Assembly (NCBI GenBank): GCA_963169745.1
Contig: CAUJCU010000020.1
Span: 1 to 40,000, forward strand
Length of the DNA: 40,000 nt
Direction of reading: 5' to 3'
Origin: Bacteroidota bacterium
GTDB taxonomy: Bacteria; Bacteroidota; Bacteroidia; UBA4408
Part shown: one piece after another, positions 1 through 8,667 of the stretch
Numbering within the stretch: the stretch's first letter is position 1
How the letters are laid out: each line of letters starts with the position of its first letter
The notes under the pieces: model-generated
What the model saw: the letters and a program-made list of their open reading frames with translations, nothing else
Told to the model about the DNA's origin: nothing
The model's database searches: none
Program-made: the position numbers and the translations under genes

Positions 1-216
1 AAGAAAGCTTTAGAATGGGTAAGTAAAGCTACTGAACAAAACCCTAAAGCATACTGGGTATGGCATTTAAAAGCAAATATACAATTGAAATTAAAAGATG
101 GTAAAGGTGCTATTGAAAGTGCCGAAAAATCGAAAGCTTTAGCAACGGAGTCACAAGATGATGCTTATATTAAAAAGAACGACAGTGTTATAACTGCAGC
201 TAAAGCATTAAAATAA
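1..216 (+). CDS. C-terminal fragment of a probable DUF2911/TPR-type protein
   Basis: The window opens inside this frame, so only the last 71 codons are visible, ending in TAA at 214-216. The residues form two amphipathic helices of TPR type (ALEWVSKATEQNPKAYWVWH, then LKDGKGAIESAEKSKALA) followed by a Lys/Ala-rich tail. Helical tails of this style close many Bacteroidota DUF2911 proteins, which is the basis of the suggestion. The DUF2911 domain itself would lie upstream and cannot be seen, so a generic TPR protein is equally possible. A strong hairpin terminator follows at 241-273. Confidence 0.55.
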   Translation, partial: KKALEWVSKATEQNPKAYWVWHLKANIQLKLKDGKGAIESAEKSKALATESQDDAYIKKNDSVITAAKALK

Positions 217-240
217 AAAAATTACGACTATTTCTCCATA

Positions 241-273
241 AAAAAAGGCTGCTTGAAAAAGCAGCCTTTTTTT
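241..273. terminator. Bidirectional Rho-independent terminator
   Basis: GGCTGCTT (247-254) pairs with AAGCAGCC (259-266) around a GAAA loop. An A-run before the stem and a T-run after it extend the pairing, so it can work in either direction. It lies between the plus-strand TPR-type gene and the minus-strand peroxiredoxin gene, which converge on it. Confidence 0.9.
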
Positions 274-310
274 ATGGAATCACAATGAGTGCCTTTTGAA
301 AGCAACTCTC

Positions 311-784
311 TTAATTTAATGTGGCCAAAACTTTGTTTATCTCTTCAAAATTTGGCAAATCTCCAGCCGATTCAAGCACCTCGGCATACTGAATTGTACC
401 ATCTTTATCAATAACAAATGCCGATCGTTTAGAAACTCCTTTCATTCCCAAAACAAATTCTGTGTATAAAGCACCATAATCTTTCGAAACCACTTTATTA
501 AAGTCACTTAATAATGTAAAGTTTAACTTTTGCTCATCTTTATATTTAGCTAAAGCAAAAACTGAATCAACAGAAATGGCTACCACATCAGCCGTGTCGT
601 TCTGATATTTCCCTATGGCATCACGTACAGTACATAACTGAGTAGTACAAACTCCAGTAAATGCAGCAGGAAAAAAATGAAGAATTAAATTTTTTCCTTT
701 AAAGTCGGATAAGGAAATTTCTTTCTTTTCTGTATTAAACAGTCTGAAATCAGGGGCTTTATCGCCTTTTTTTAGTGTCATCAT
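311..784 (-). CDS. Peroxiredoxin (AhpC/TSA family, BCP/AhpE-like)
   Basis: The 157-residue protein has a thioredoxin fold and should reduce hydrogen peroxide or organic peroxides in the cytoplasm. The active-site block FFPAAFTGVCTTQLC (about residues 37-51) gives the PxxxTxxC pattern with peroxidatic Cys46. Cys51, five residues on, could be a resolving cysteine as in atypical two-Cys BCP enzymes. The later segment RSAFVIDKDGTIQY is typical of the family. The frame is open for 19 more codons upstream, but those encode an unrelated hydrophobic stretch; the protein logically begins at the paired ATGs at 784 and 781 (MMTLKKGDKAPDF). It stands alone, divergent from tonB and convergent with the first gene. 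The exact subfamily is uncertain. Confidence 0.9.
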   Translation of the reverse strand: MMTLKKGDKAPDFRLFNTEKKEISLSDFKGKNLILHFFPAAFTGVCTTQLCTVRDAIGKYQNDTADVVAISVDSVFALAKYKDEQKLNFTLLSDFNKVVSKDYGALYTEFVLGMKGVSKRSAFVIDKDGTIQYAEVLESAGDLPNFEEINKVLATLN

Positions 785-1013
785 AAAATATTTTAGTTTA
801 ACAAAAATGAGAGTACAATATCCGAAAAAAATTACTTTCAAATTGTTAAAAATACTTTATAGAAACCATCTTGCCTATTGTTTCGTAGAACCTTTAAAAT
901 GTGATCATTTCTTATGGTTTAAAATTTTACGTAATCTGTTTATGGAAAAATATCTTTTCTGTCATCAGTATATAAAATTTAGTTTATTTTCTTACAATTT
1001 AAAACCATTAGCC

Positions 1014-1835
1014 ATGTCACAACATCTTTTTAATTGCAAAAGTTGGGAAGATTTAACCAACCAGCAGCGTAATGAATTGGTTTTTGAAAACCGAAACCAC
1101 ACTTATGGAGCCTATAGTTTGAGAAAAAACTATAACCATCATGTTTTTTTAGCTTTGCTTTTCAGTAGCGGAGGAATATTTCTGTTGTTCTTCATTCCTA
1201 AACTCTTTTTAATAACCCCAAATGATGTTCCATTGATTTCTGAATCGCAGGTACAAATTGAAATCCCCATAAATTTACAACCGGAAATAAAAAAAACAAT
1301 AGAGCCAATTTCTAAAGCGCCTGATACAACTGTGCCAAAAACTTTGGCACAAAGTAATAATCTTCCACCAAAAGCAAGCGATACGCCCAATAACGAGAAT
1401 TTAACTCCCCAAAATAAACTTACATCCTTAGGAACAAAAAATGAAATAGGTGAAATTTCTACAAGTGTTCCTATTACTGAGGTTAAAACCGAGGATAACG
1501 AACCTATATCTCAAAGCATACCCGTTAGTGTTGAAGTTATGCCGGTTTTTCCGGGTGGAGAGGCTGCACTGTTTAAATACTTACAACAAAATATTAGGTA
1601 TCCGCAAGAAGCTAAAGAAAATGGAATAAAAGGAACGGTAATAGTTGGTTTTATTATTGACATTTACGGAAAGCCAATACATGTAAGTGTTCTTAGTGGG
1701 GTTAAAGGCGGGCAAGATTTAGAAAATGAAGCTTTACGGGTAATAGCAGCCATGCCGTTATGGTCTATAGGATTGCAAAATAACAGGCCTACACCTGTTC
1801 AATTTAGCCTTCCGGTAAAATTTGATTTAAAGTAA
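1014..1835 (+). CDS. tonB: Energy transducer TonB
   Basis: This 273-residue inner-membrane protein should pass proton-motive force to TonB-dependent outer-membrane receptors. The N-terminal block ELVFENRNHTYGAYSLRKNY (about 21-40) is the WxxxVFExRNxxYGAYxLR signature of Bacteroidota TonB. One membrane helix follows at about 43-66, then a periplasmic linker rich in Pro, Thr and Asn, and a TonB C-terminal domain over the last 95 residues (PVFPGGEAALFKYLQQNIRY, then KGTVIVGFIID). The frame stays open back to 807, but the residues before 1014 do not look like TonB and would overlap the peroxiredoxin promoter region, so ATG 1014 was chosen. No receptor or ExbBD gene is adjacent. Confidence 0.92.
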   Translation: MSQHLFNCKSWEDLTNQQRNELVFENRNHTYGAYSLRKNYNHHVFLALLFSSGGIFLLFFIPKLFLITPNDVPLISESQVQIEIPINLQPEIKKTIEPISKAPDTTVPKTLAQSNNLPPKASDTPNNENLTPQNKLTSLGTKNEIGEISTSVPITEVKTEDNEPISQSIPVSVEVMPVFPGGEAALFKYLQQNIRYPQEAKENGIKGTVIVGFIIDIYGKPIHVSVLSGVKGGQDLENEALRVIAAMPLWSIGLQNNRPTPVQFSLPVKFDLK

Positions 1836-1950
1836 AAATTAAAAAAACTTTTTATAGTATCTAAAGAATTTATTGTTGAAGGACAAACATGTATTTTAAA
1901 GTATAGTTTATTCATTTTGTGTAATTTCGAACTGTTAATTGTATTTTGAT

Positions 1951-2373
1951 ATGAAAAAAGTTTTATTGCTGACTTCCTTCATTTTGGTACTGGTAATTCC
2001 TGTTTGCGGACAAACAATTATTAGTAATTATAACACTTACAAAAAAATATTTAAAATTGAGAGTGGTGTATTAAGTGACTATAATACTTATAAAAAGCTC
2101 TATAAGTGCGAGAATGGCTTTATTAGTGATTACAATACGTACAAAAAACTATATAAGATAGAAAGTGGTATCTTGTCTGACTATAACACTTACAAAAAAC
2201 TATACAAAATAGAAAGCAACGTTATTAGTGATTACAGCAGCTATAAGAAACTGTATAAAATTGAAGATAATATCATTAGCGACTACCAAACTTATAAGAA
2301 ACTATATAAAATTGAAAGTGCCTATAGTCAATGTGAATTGTTTATGATATTACTAAACCTAGGGTTACTTTAA
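1951..2373 (+). CDS. Small secreted protein of six 17-residue tandem repeats, unknown function
   Basis: I do not recognise a named family. The 140-residue product starts with a signal peptide (MKKVLLLTSFILVLVIPVCG, about 1-20). It then has six back-to-back copies of a 17-residue unit, consensus IxSDYNTYKKLYKIESG, filling residues 23-124, and ends with a short hydrophobic tail (FMILLNLGLL). The spaced Tyr, Lys-Lys and Ile/Leu positions suggest short beta strands in a repetitive fold; that is inference. Cys19 precedes a Gly but the context is a poor lipobox, so export by signal peptidase I is more likely. ATG 1951 is preferred to an in-frame start four codons upstream because it places the charged MKK at the N-terminus. 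A near-consensus -7 box, TAATTTCG, lies at 1922-1929. The gene converges on recG. Confidence 0.8.
   Translation: MKKVLLLTSFILVLVIPVCGQTIISNYNTYKKIFKIESGVLSDYNTYKKLYKCENGFISDYNTYKKLYKIESGILSDYNTYKKLYKIESNVISDYSSYKKLYKIEDNIISDYQTYKKLYKIESAYSQCELFMILLNLGLL
2017..2322 (+). repeat. Six in-frame 51-bp tandem repeats
   Basis: Six units of exactly 51 bases run without spacers and encode the 17-residue repeats of the gene at 1951-2373. The copies differ mainly at third codon positions (for example GACTATAATACTTAT against GATTACAATACGTAC), while the SDYxxYKKLYKIE core is nearly constant. That points to selection on the protein rather than a recent slippage expansion. Confidence 0.93.
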
Positions 2374-2388
2374 AGTTTATAATAACGG

Positions 2389-4500
2389 CTAACTGATACG
2401 CCCCCAATTGGTTTTTGATTTATTGTTTTCTCTTAAAAACTGGAGTAATGAGGCATTTTCAGGCTGCTCAAGGCTGGGATCGTTATCTATAAAAAATTGA
2501 GCTGTTTGTCGTGCCGATTCAATTATATTCTGATCTTGAGCAATATTGGTAAGTTTCAAGTCTATAAGACCACTTTGTTGAGTTCCTTCAATATTTCCGG
2601 GACCACGTAGTTTTAAATCAACCTCAGCAATTTCAAAACCATCATTCGTTTTAATCATGGTATCAATGCGTAATCGGGCTTCTCGGCTTAACTTATAAGA
2701 GCTCATTAAAATACAATACGATTGCTCAGCACCTCGTCCCACCCTGCCTCGTAATTGGTGCAATTGAGATAATCCAAAGCGCTCTACACTTTCGATAAGC
2801 ATTATGCTGGCATTAGGAACATTTACACCTACCTCTATAACTGTAGTAGCAACCATAATTTGTGTTGTACCATTAACAAAACGCTGCATTTCCCAGTCTT
2901 TCGTTTTCGCATTCATTTGACCGTGCACAACACTAATTTGATACTCGGGTATAGGAAAACGTTGTAAAACCATATCATAGCCTTCCATCAAATTTTTATA
3001 GTTGAGTTTTTCCGACTCTTCAATTAGTGGAAAAACAATGTAAACCTGGCGACCTGAAGCAATTTGTTTGCGAATAAACTCATAAACATCTAGTCTTTTG
3101 TCGTCAAAACGATGAATGGTCTGTATAGGCTTTCTACCTGGTGGTAATTCATTTATTAAACTAATATCCAAATCGCCATAAATAGTCATTGCCAAAGTGC
3201 GAGGTATAGGTGTAGCTGTCATAACCAAAACATGTGGAAAAAATTGTTCACTTTTATTCCATAATTTGCTGCGTTGCTCTACACCAAAACGATGTTGTTC
3301 ATCAATAATAACAAGGCCTAAATTATTAAACTTTACCTTGTCTTCAATTAAAGCATGAGTGCCTATTAAAATATGGGTTTCTCCTTTTAGTATTGAATCA
3401 AAAAGAAGTTCTCGTTGCTTTTTTGATGTGGAGCCCGTTAACAAGCCTACTTTTACAGGCATATCTTTAAGCAATTCGGAAATAGTTTGGAAATGCTGAT
3501 TTGCCAATATTTCGGTAGGAGCCATGAGGCTGCTTTGGTAGCCATTATCTAATGCTATTAACATACAAATTAAGGCTACCACAGTTTTTCCACTTCCTAC
3601 ATCACCTTGCAATAAGCGGTTCATTTGTTTGCCACTTTTCATATCGGTTCGAATTTCTTTAATAACTCTTTTTTGGGCTTCCGTTAATTCAAAAGGTAAA
3701 AAGTTATTATAGAAATGATAAAAGTTTTGTCCAACTGTTTCAAATTTCATGCCTTTGAGATACACATTTCTGTTACTTTTTATTTTCAAAAGGCGCATTT
3801 GAATAATAAAAAGCTCTTCAAATTTTAGTCGAAATTCAGCCTCTTTCAATGCTTCGGATGATAGTGGAAAATGTATGTTTTTCCATGCTTCTTCGCGTAA
3901 AACAAAATGATATTTTTGCAATATCTTTTCTGGCAAGAACTCTGGTAACTTTCCTTTTAGTTGCGCTATTAACTGCTTAATAAGCTTAAAAAAGCCCTTG
4001 CTGTCCAGTCCAAAGTTTTTTAGCCTTTCGGTACTTGAATAAATTCCATGTAACCCTTCGTTTCCCAACTGTATATAGTGTTCGTAAAGTTCTATTTCAG
4101 GATGTGAAAAATTAAACTTCCCTTTAAATTCATTTGGTTTTCCAAAAACAACATATTGTTGCCCGGGTTTTACAAATTCAACAACCCACTTTAGTCCCTG
4201 AAACCAAACTAAATCCATAGTTCCGCTGGAGTCTTTGAGTGTTGCCACAATACGTTTGGAGCGCTTCTCTCCTACAACTTCTACATGTGTAATGGTTCCT
4301 CGTACTTGTATAAAAGTTCCAGTATCAGTAACCGTACTTATAGGATAAAACTTGCTACGATCCACATAACGAAAGGGAAAATGGTGCAATAAATCATTAT
4401 AATTACTAATACCCAGCTCTGTGCGTAGCAACTGTGCTCTCTGCGGGCCAACACCTTTTAAAAATTCTATTGGAGTATCCAGCAAATTGGTATTACTCAT
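2389..4500 (-). CDS. recG: ATP-dependent DNA helicase RecG
   Basis: The 703-residue superfamily 2 helicase remodels stalled replication forks and branch-migrates Holliday junctions. The N-terminus (TPIEFLKGVGPQRAQLL) and the OB-fold wedge region (about 60-140) precede the helicase core. Walker A is GDVGSGKT (299-306), motif II is DEQH (400-403), and a further motif reads VMTATPIPRTLAM. The C-terminal domain has QLRGRVGRG and ends with the usual RecG tail. Length is normal for the family. It follows pabB by 38 bases on the same strand and is probably cotranscribed with hemH and pabB. ATG start at 4500. Confidence 0.97.
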   Translation of the reverse strand: MSNTNLLDTPIEFLKGVGPQRAQLLRTELGISNYNDLLHHFPFRYVDRSKFYPISTVTDTGTFIQVRGTITHVEVVGEKRSKRIVATLKDSSGTMDLVWFQGLKWVVEFVKPGQQYVVFGKPNEFKGKFNFSHPEIELYEHYIQLGNEGLHGIYSSTERLKNFGLDSKGFFKLIKQLIAQLKGKLPEFLPEKILQKYHFVLREEAWKNIHFPLSSEALKEAEFRLKFEELFIIQMRLLKIKSNRNVYLKGMKFETVGQNFYHFYNNFLPFELTEAQKRVIKEIRTDMKSGKQMNRLLQGDVGSGKTVVALICMLIALDNGYQSSLMAPTEILANQHFQTISELLKDMPVKVGLLTGSTSKKQRELLFDSILKGETHILIGTHALIEDKVKFNNLGLVIIDEQHRFGVEQRSKLWNKSEQFFPHVLVMTATPIPRTLAMTIYGDLDISLINELPPGRKPIQTIHRFDDKRLDVYEFIRKQIASGRQVYIVFPLIEESEKLNYKNLMEGYDMVLQRFPIPEYQISVVHGQMNAKTKDWEMQRFVNGTTQIMVATTVIEVGVNVPNASIMLIESVERFGLSQLHQLRGRVGRGAEQSYCILMSSYKLSREARLRIDTMIKTNDGFEIAEVDLKLRGPGNIEGTQQSGLIDLKLTNIAQDQNIIESARQTAQFFIDNDPSLEQPENASLLQFLRENNKSKTNWGRIS

Positions 4501-4538
4501 CTGTTTTTAGCATATTTTCTTCAGGCTAAATATAGGTA

Positions 4539-5843
4539 TTATGAAAATAAGTCTAGCATTGCACGTGCCTTTGTTAAACACTCATCATACTCTTCGTTGC
4601 AATGGGCTGCTGCTGTAATGGCACTGCCTACACAAAACTGAGCCTTTCTGCTTTGGGCATTAATTATTACACTTCGAATAAGCACATTAAAATCATAATT
4701 ACATTCCGGATTTATATAACCCATGGCTCCTGAATAAAGCCCTCTTTTCATTTGTTCAAACTCTTCTATAAGCTGCATGGCCTTTACTTTAGGTGCTCCG
4801 GTCATCGAACCCATTGGAAAAGCATCTTTTAGCGCTTTAAAATAATTTTCTGTTGATGCTAATTGGGCTGTTACGGTAGAAATCATTTGATGCACTTGCT
4901 TAAAACTATATACGCCAAATAGCTCTTCTACCTGAACGGTATTACGCTCTGCGTGTTTACTTAAATCATTTCGAACCAAATCGGTAATCATAACATTCTC
5001 ACTTTGCTCTTTAGGATTATTTCGCAATTCTTCTTTAAGCCTTTTGTCTTCTTCAGTCTTATGTGCTCTTTTACGAGTTCCTTTTATGGGTTGTGATACT
5101 AATTTTTTTCCTTCCTTCTTTAAAAAGCGTTCGGGGCTAGCGCAAACGATAACCGCTTGCTGAACTTTTACGAATCCAGAAAATGGAGCCTGACTTACTT
5201 TATTCAGCTCTATGTAAAGATGCTCCCAGCTATTATGCAATAGTTCTGTTTGAAAAGCCATACAGTAATTTATTTCATAAATATTACCGTATCTTATTTC
5301 CTTTTGTATTTGATTAAAAACTTGCTCATATTGTAATTTTGAGGTAAGCTGTTTTATGGGTGCATTTCTTGGAGCTATGGGTTTCTCCTTAATTCGGCTG
5401 TTTAAGAGTTCTTCATAAATTTTTGTTGCATTATAAGTGTCACTCAATGTATAAATTTTCATCTGATGAAGCTTCACAGTAATCACTACTTCAGGCTCTA
5501 TAAAACAAAAGTCCGGCAGTTCTAAAAAATCTGTATTTTCTGAAGTAAGTACCTCCGTTTCATTTTTCAAATCATAAGCCAAGAAACCAAAAAGCCAAGT
5601 GCGGTGTTTATTTTGATACGTTGTTACGTCTTCAAAAACGCTTCCTTTATTACATTTAACGTGGGTTTTACATCCCAAAGCCATAATAAAATCATAGCTA
5701 TGATACTGTATCGGTAAAAAATGCTGTACTTCTGCATTGCTGTCATAAAAAAAACAGGTTTCAAAATTTTGCGCCAGTCCAAGCATTCGGAGTCTCAAAT
5801 CGGAATAATCAAGCGAAAGCGAGAATAAAGTCATAATTGCCAT
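4539..5843 (-). CDS. pabB: Aminodeoxychorismate synthase component I (anthranilate synthase-like)
   Basis: The 434-residue chorismate-binding enzyme should convert chorismate and ammonia to 4-amino-4-deoxychorismate for folate synthesis. Family motifs are SQPIKGTRKR, SENVMITDLVRNDL and the near-terminal GSMTGAPKVKAMQLIEEFE with FCVGSAI. The length and a weak N-terminal half fit PabB better than TrpE, and no trp genes are nearby. The glutaminase partner PabA and the lyase PabC are not in the window. The frame is open to 5870, but ATG 5843 (or 5834) gives the more plausible N-terminus. It lies 78 bases downstream of hemH and 38 upstream of recG. Anthranilate synthase component I is the alternative. 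Confidence 0.88.
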   Translation of the reverse strand: MAIMTLFSLSLDYSDLRLRMLGLAQNFETCFFYDSNAEVQHFLPIQYHSYDFIMALGCKTHVKCNKGSVFEDVTTYQNKHRTWLFGFLAYDLKNETEVLTSENTDFLELPDFCFIEPEVVITVKLHQMKIYTLSDTYNATKIYEELLNSRIKEKPIAPRNAPIKQLTSKLQYEQVFNQIQKEIRYGNIYEINYCMAFQTELLHNSWEHLYIELNKVSQAPFSGFVKVQQAVIVCASPERFLKKEGKKLVSQPIKGTRKRAHKTEEDKRLKEELRNNPKEQSENVMITDLVRNDLSKHAERNTVQVEELFGVYSFKQVHQMISTVTAQLASTENYFKALKDAFPMGSMTGAPKVKAMQLIEEFEQMKRGLYSGAMGYINPECNYDFNVLIRSVIINAQSRKAQFCVGSAITAAAHCNEEYDECLTKARAMLDLFS

Positions 5844-5921
5844 TAGTTTTGCAAAGTAAATGAAAAGCAAACAAATTAGTTGTCGTAACTTTTTTCTATA
5901 GGGGTTAAGTTGTCTTAATGG

Positions 5922-6941
5922 CTAAAGTCGTTCCTGAATCATTTCTTCTAATGCTTTTAACCAAAGCGGATGGGTGTTTAAGCTTTCAACCAATTGCAGG
6001 TGTTCTCCACCATACTTTTCAAAAATCTCTTTATACTCAATTCCAATTTCTACAATTGTTTCAAGACAATCTGATGTAAATGCAGGACTAAAAACGAGTA
6101 ATCTCTTTATCCCATTTTTTGCCAAATCAGCAACCACTTTATCGCTAAAAGGCTCTAACCAATTCTTATCCAAACGTGATTGAAAAGCTATGGAATATTG
6201 ATTTGTTGAAATTTTTAATCGAGCCGCTATTTGCCTAGTAGTTTCATAGCAAGCTGCCTGATAACAAAAAATATTTTCTTCAGTAATTCTATCTTTACAG
6301 TAGTTATTTGTGCAGTTTCCGTTTTGGTGAACGGCTGTAACCTGCCGTGTGGGTAACCCGTGGTAACTAAACAGAATGTGATCATATTCTTGTTTAAGAT
6401 GTTCCCTCCCAATTTCGGCAAATGCATTTAGATACCCCGTATTTAAGTAATATTGGCTGATAATTGTTATTTCCGGAATGACATACCACAAAGCGGTGTG
6501 TTCCATAATTTTTTGTATAGTTGATCCGGACGTTGATGAAGCATATTGTGGGTACAAAGGCAGCACAATAATCTTATTGTAATTTTTTTTCTTGATTTGA
6601 TTTAAAACAAAAGGAATTGATGGCTTTTGATAACGCATAGCCAAGTAAACATCTGCATTATTGTTTAATTGTTGTTGGAGTTTTTGCACTAAATCTTGGC
6701 CATGAAGCATCAAGGGAGAGCCTTTGTCTGTCCATAGTTGCTTATAAATGAGGGCTGATTTTCGTGCTCGAAAAGGCACGATAATTACATTTACCAGAAA
6801 CCATCGTAGCAATTTTGGAATATCCATTACTCGTGGATCATTTAAAAATTCAAACAAATATTTTCGTACATCTGATACTTTATGAGAATCAGGAGTTCCA
6901 ATATTTACACATAAAACAGCAGTTCTGTTTTTCACAATCAA
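5922..6941 (-). CDS. hemH: Ferrochelatase
   Basis: The enzyme inserts ferrous iron into protoporphyrin IX, the last step of heme synthesis. The 339 residues carry CVNIGTPDS near the N-terminus, the catalytic FSYHGLP (His194) and the conserved acidic motif SDCLETIVEIG (Glu294). Cys210, Cys215, Cys226 and Cys231 form an internal C-x4-C-x10-C-x4-C cluster just after the catalytic His, a possible [2Fe-2S] site. There is no ATG at the N-terminus: the choices are TTG at 6941 or GTG at 6935, since an in-frame stop lies at 6950-6948. It is the first gene of a likely hemH-pabB-recG unit and is divergent from the ATP synthase genes. A one-mismatch -7 box (TATTTTCG) lies at 7000-6993 on the minus strand. 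Confidence 0.95.
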   Translation of the reverse strand: MIVKNRTAVLCVNIGTPDSHKVSDVRKYLFEFLNDPRVMDIPKLLRWFLVNVIIVPFRARKSALIYKQLWTDKGSPLMLHGQDLVQKLQQQLNNNADVYLAMRYQKPSIPFVLNQIKKKNYNKIIVLPLYPQYASSTSGSTIQKIMEHTALWYVIPEITIISQYYLNTGYLNAFAEIGREHLKQEYDHILFSYHGLPTRQVTAVHQNGNCTNNYCKDRITEENIFCYQAACYETTRQIAARLKISTNQYSIAFQSRLDKNWLEPFSDKVVADLAKNGIKRLLVFSPAFTSDCLETIVEIGIEYKEIFEKYGGEHLQLVESLNTHPLWLKALEEMIQERL

Positions 6942-7142
6942 TAAAAATTAACAAAAAATTGCACTTAAAATGTATGTAACCTAAGCTGGGGGCGAAAATA
7001 AGTATTTAAGTCGAACAGAATTAAGATTCTGATAACTATTTATTTGCTCTTGGGGTTTATTAAGCAACTGTTTAAAACGCCACCTATCTAATTATTTTTC
7101 AGCATATTAAAATTATAACGAGAATTGTTTATAATAAATTTC

Positions 7143-7169
7143 TTGATTTTTAAAATTAGTGTAACTTTG
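7143..7169 (+). promoter_or_regulatory. Bacteroidota-type promoter of the atp operon
   Basis: TAACTTTG at 7162-7169 matches the TAnnTTTG -7 box exactly, with TTG at 7143-7145 as a -33 element 16 bases upstream. Transcription would start near 7176, leaving a leader of about 30 bases before the atpB ATG at 7207. The 265-base gap between hemH and atpB holds this site and nothing else I can identify. Confidence 0.65.
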
Positions 7170-7206
7170 CGCCCGAATTAAAAAAAAAGTATCGAAATTT
7201 ATCGAA

Positions 7207-8319
7207 ATGCATAGTAAAATCAGCCATTTGACCCTATTTTTGAATTTATTCCTAATTGTTTTTTTAGGAATGAGTCAAAAGGTGGTTTTCGCCCACGAAG
7301 AGGAAAGCCATCAAGCTCAGATTGAAGAAAAATTTAATGCCGGAAAATTAATTTTAGAGCACGTTGGCGATGCTCATGACTGGCATATTGCTGGGCATTT
7401 CTCAATTCCTTTGCCCATAATTATTTATTCCCAAGCCGGGCTTGATGTTTTTTTAAGTTCTAAGTTTGAGCATGGCCATGCAGCCTATCATTCTGAAAAA
7501 ACGAACCTTACCTATAAGCTAATAGACAATAAAGTTATAGCTGTAAATGACGATGGTAGTGCAAATGAAGAACTAACTGCCAGCCTATACGATATTTCCA
7601 TTACTAAAAATGTAGCTGCAATATTTGTTACTGTTATACTTTTATGTTGGGCTTTTATTTCTATTGCTAAAAAGTACACCAACAACCCCGGTAAAGCCCC
7701 CAAAGGTCTGCAATCTTTTGTTGAGCCTATCATTCTTTTTATTCGTGATGATGTTGCCAAAGCCAGTATTGGTGAAAAACACTACAAAAGGTTTATGCCT
7801 TATTTACTGACCATTTTTTTCTTTATTTTAATAAATAACTTGTTTGGTTTAATTCCCATCATTCCGGGAGGAGCTAACCTAACAGGAAGTATTTCAGTTA
7901 CGCTTACTTTAGCTTGTTTCACACTTATATTAACCACCATTAGTGCCAACCGACACTATTGGCATCATATTTTTGCCATGCCGGGAGTGCCATCATGGGT
8001 TTTAATTATTCTTACACCTATTGAAATACTTGGCTTTTTCTTAAGACCCTTTGTTTTAATGGTGCGTTTGTTTGCTAATATTACAGCAGGTCATATCATT
8101 GCTTTGTCTTTCTTTTGTTTAATATTCATTTTTGGAGAAATGCACCCTGGAGCTGGTTTTGGTTTTTCCTTGTTTTCAACTGCATTTACTGTATTTATGA
8201 TGTTTTTGGAGTTATTGGTAGCTTTTATACAAGCTTATGTATTCACCTTACTAAGTGCAGTATATTTAGGTGCTGCTGTTGAAGAACCTCATCATCACGA
8301 AGAAGCACATGCACATTAA
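7207..8319 (+). CDS. atpB: F0F1 ATP synthase subunit a
   Basis: Subunit a forms the proton half-channels against the c-ring. The 370-residue protein has an extra N-terminal hydrophobic segment resembling a signal sequence (about 8-28). A soluble acidic and His-rich region (HEEESHQAQIEEK) follows, as is usual in Bacteroidota AtpB. About five membrane helices come next. The essential arginine is Arg287 in VRLFANITAGHI. The tail ends EEPHHHEEAHAH, a His/Glu-rich stretch of unknown role. It is the first gene of atpB-E-F-H-A-G, with a promoter at 7143-7169. Confidence 0.97.
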   Translation: MHSKISHLTLFLNLFLIVFLGMSQKVVFAHEEESHQAQIEEKFNAGKLILEHVGDAHDWHIAGHFSIPLPIIIYSQAGLDVFLSSKFEHGHAAYHSEKTNLTYKLIDNKVIAVNDDGSANEELTASLYDISITKNVAAIFVTVILLCWAFISIAKKYTNNPGKAPKGLQSFVEPIILFIRDDVAKASIGEKHYKRFMPYLLTIFFFILINNLFGLIPIIPGGANLTGSISVTLTLACFTLILTTISANRHYWHHIFAMPGVPSWVLIILTPIEILGFFLRPFVLMVRLFANITAGHIIALSFFCLIFIFGEMHPGAGFGFSLFSTAFTVFMMFLELLVAFIQAYVFTLLSAVYLGAAVEEPHHHEEAHAH

Positions 8320-8350
8320 TTATTAATAAATAATATAAATCAACAATATT

Positions 8351-8371
8351 CCCGTGTATCGGGCATTTTTT
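8351..8371 (+). promoter_or_regulatory. Short hairpin plus T-run between atpB and atpE
   Basis: CCCG (8351-8354) and CGGG (8360-8363) form a four-pair GC stem with a TGTAT loop, followed by CATTTTTT. It resembles a weak intrinsic terminator or attenuator inside the operon, just before atpE. The stem is short, so function is uncertain. Confidence 0.4.
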
Positions 8372-8385
8372 AACCCTCAAATTAA

Positions 8386-8652
<267 letters not shown>

Positions 8653-8667
8653 TCTATTACAAAAATT

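Noticed and set aside
785-841. N-terminal extension of the peroxiredoxin frame
   Set aside because: It encodes a hydrophobic stretch unlike the family, and paired ATGs at 784 and 781 give the usual N-terminus.
807-1013. Upstream extension of the tonB reading frame
   Set aside because: The extra residues do not resemble TonB and the frame begins inside the upstream region of the divergent peroxiredoxin gene; ATG 1014 starts just before the family signature.
1139-1390. Open frame on the opposite strand inside tonB
   Set aside because: It is antisense to a well-supported gene and encodes no recognisable protein; the same holds for the other short opposite-strand frames in the window.
2017-2322. 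Regular 51-base repeats that might suggest a CRISPR array
   Set aside because: There are no spacers, the copies differ at third codon positions, and they are in frame inside a protein with a signal peptide.
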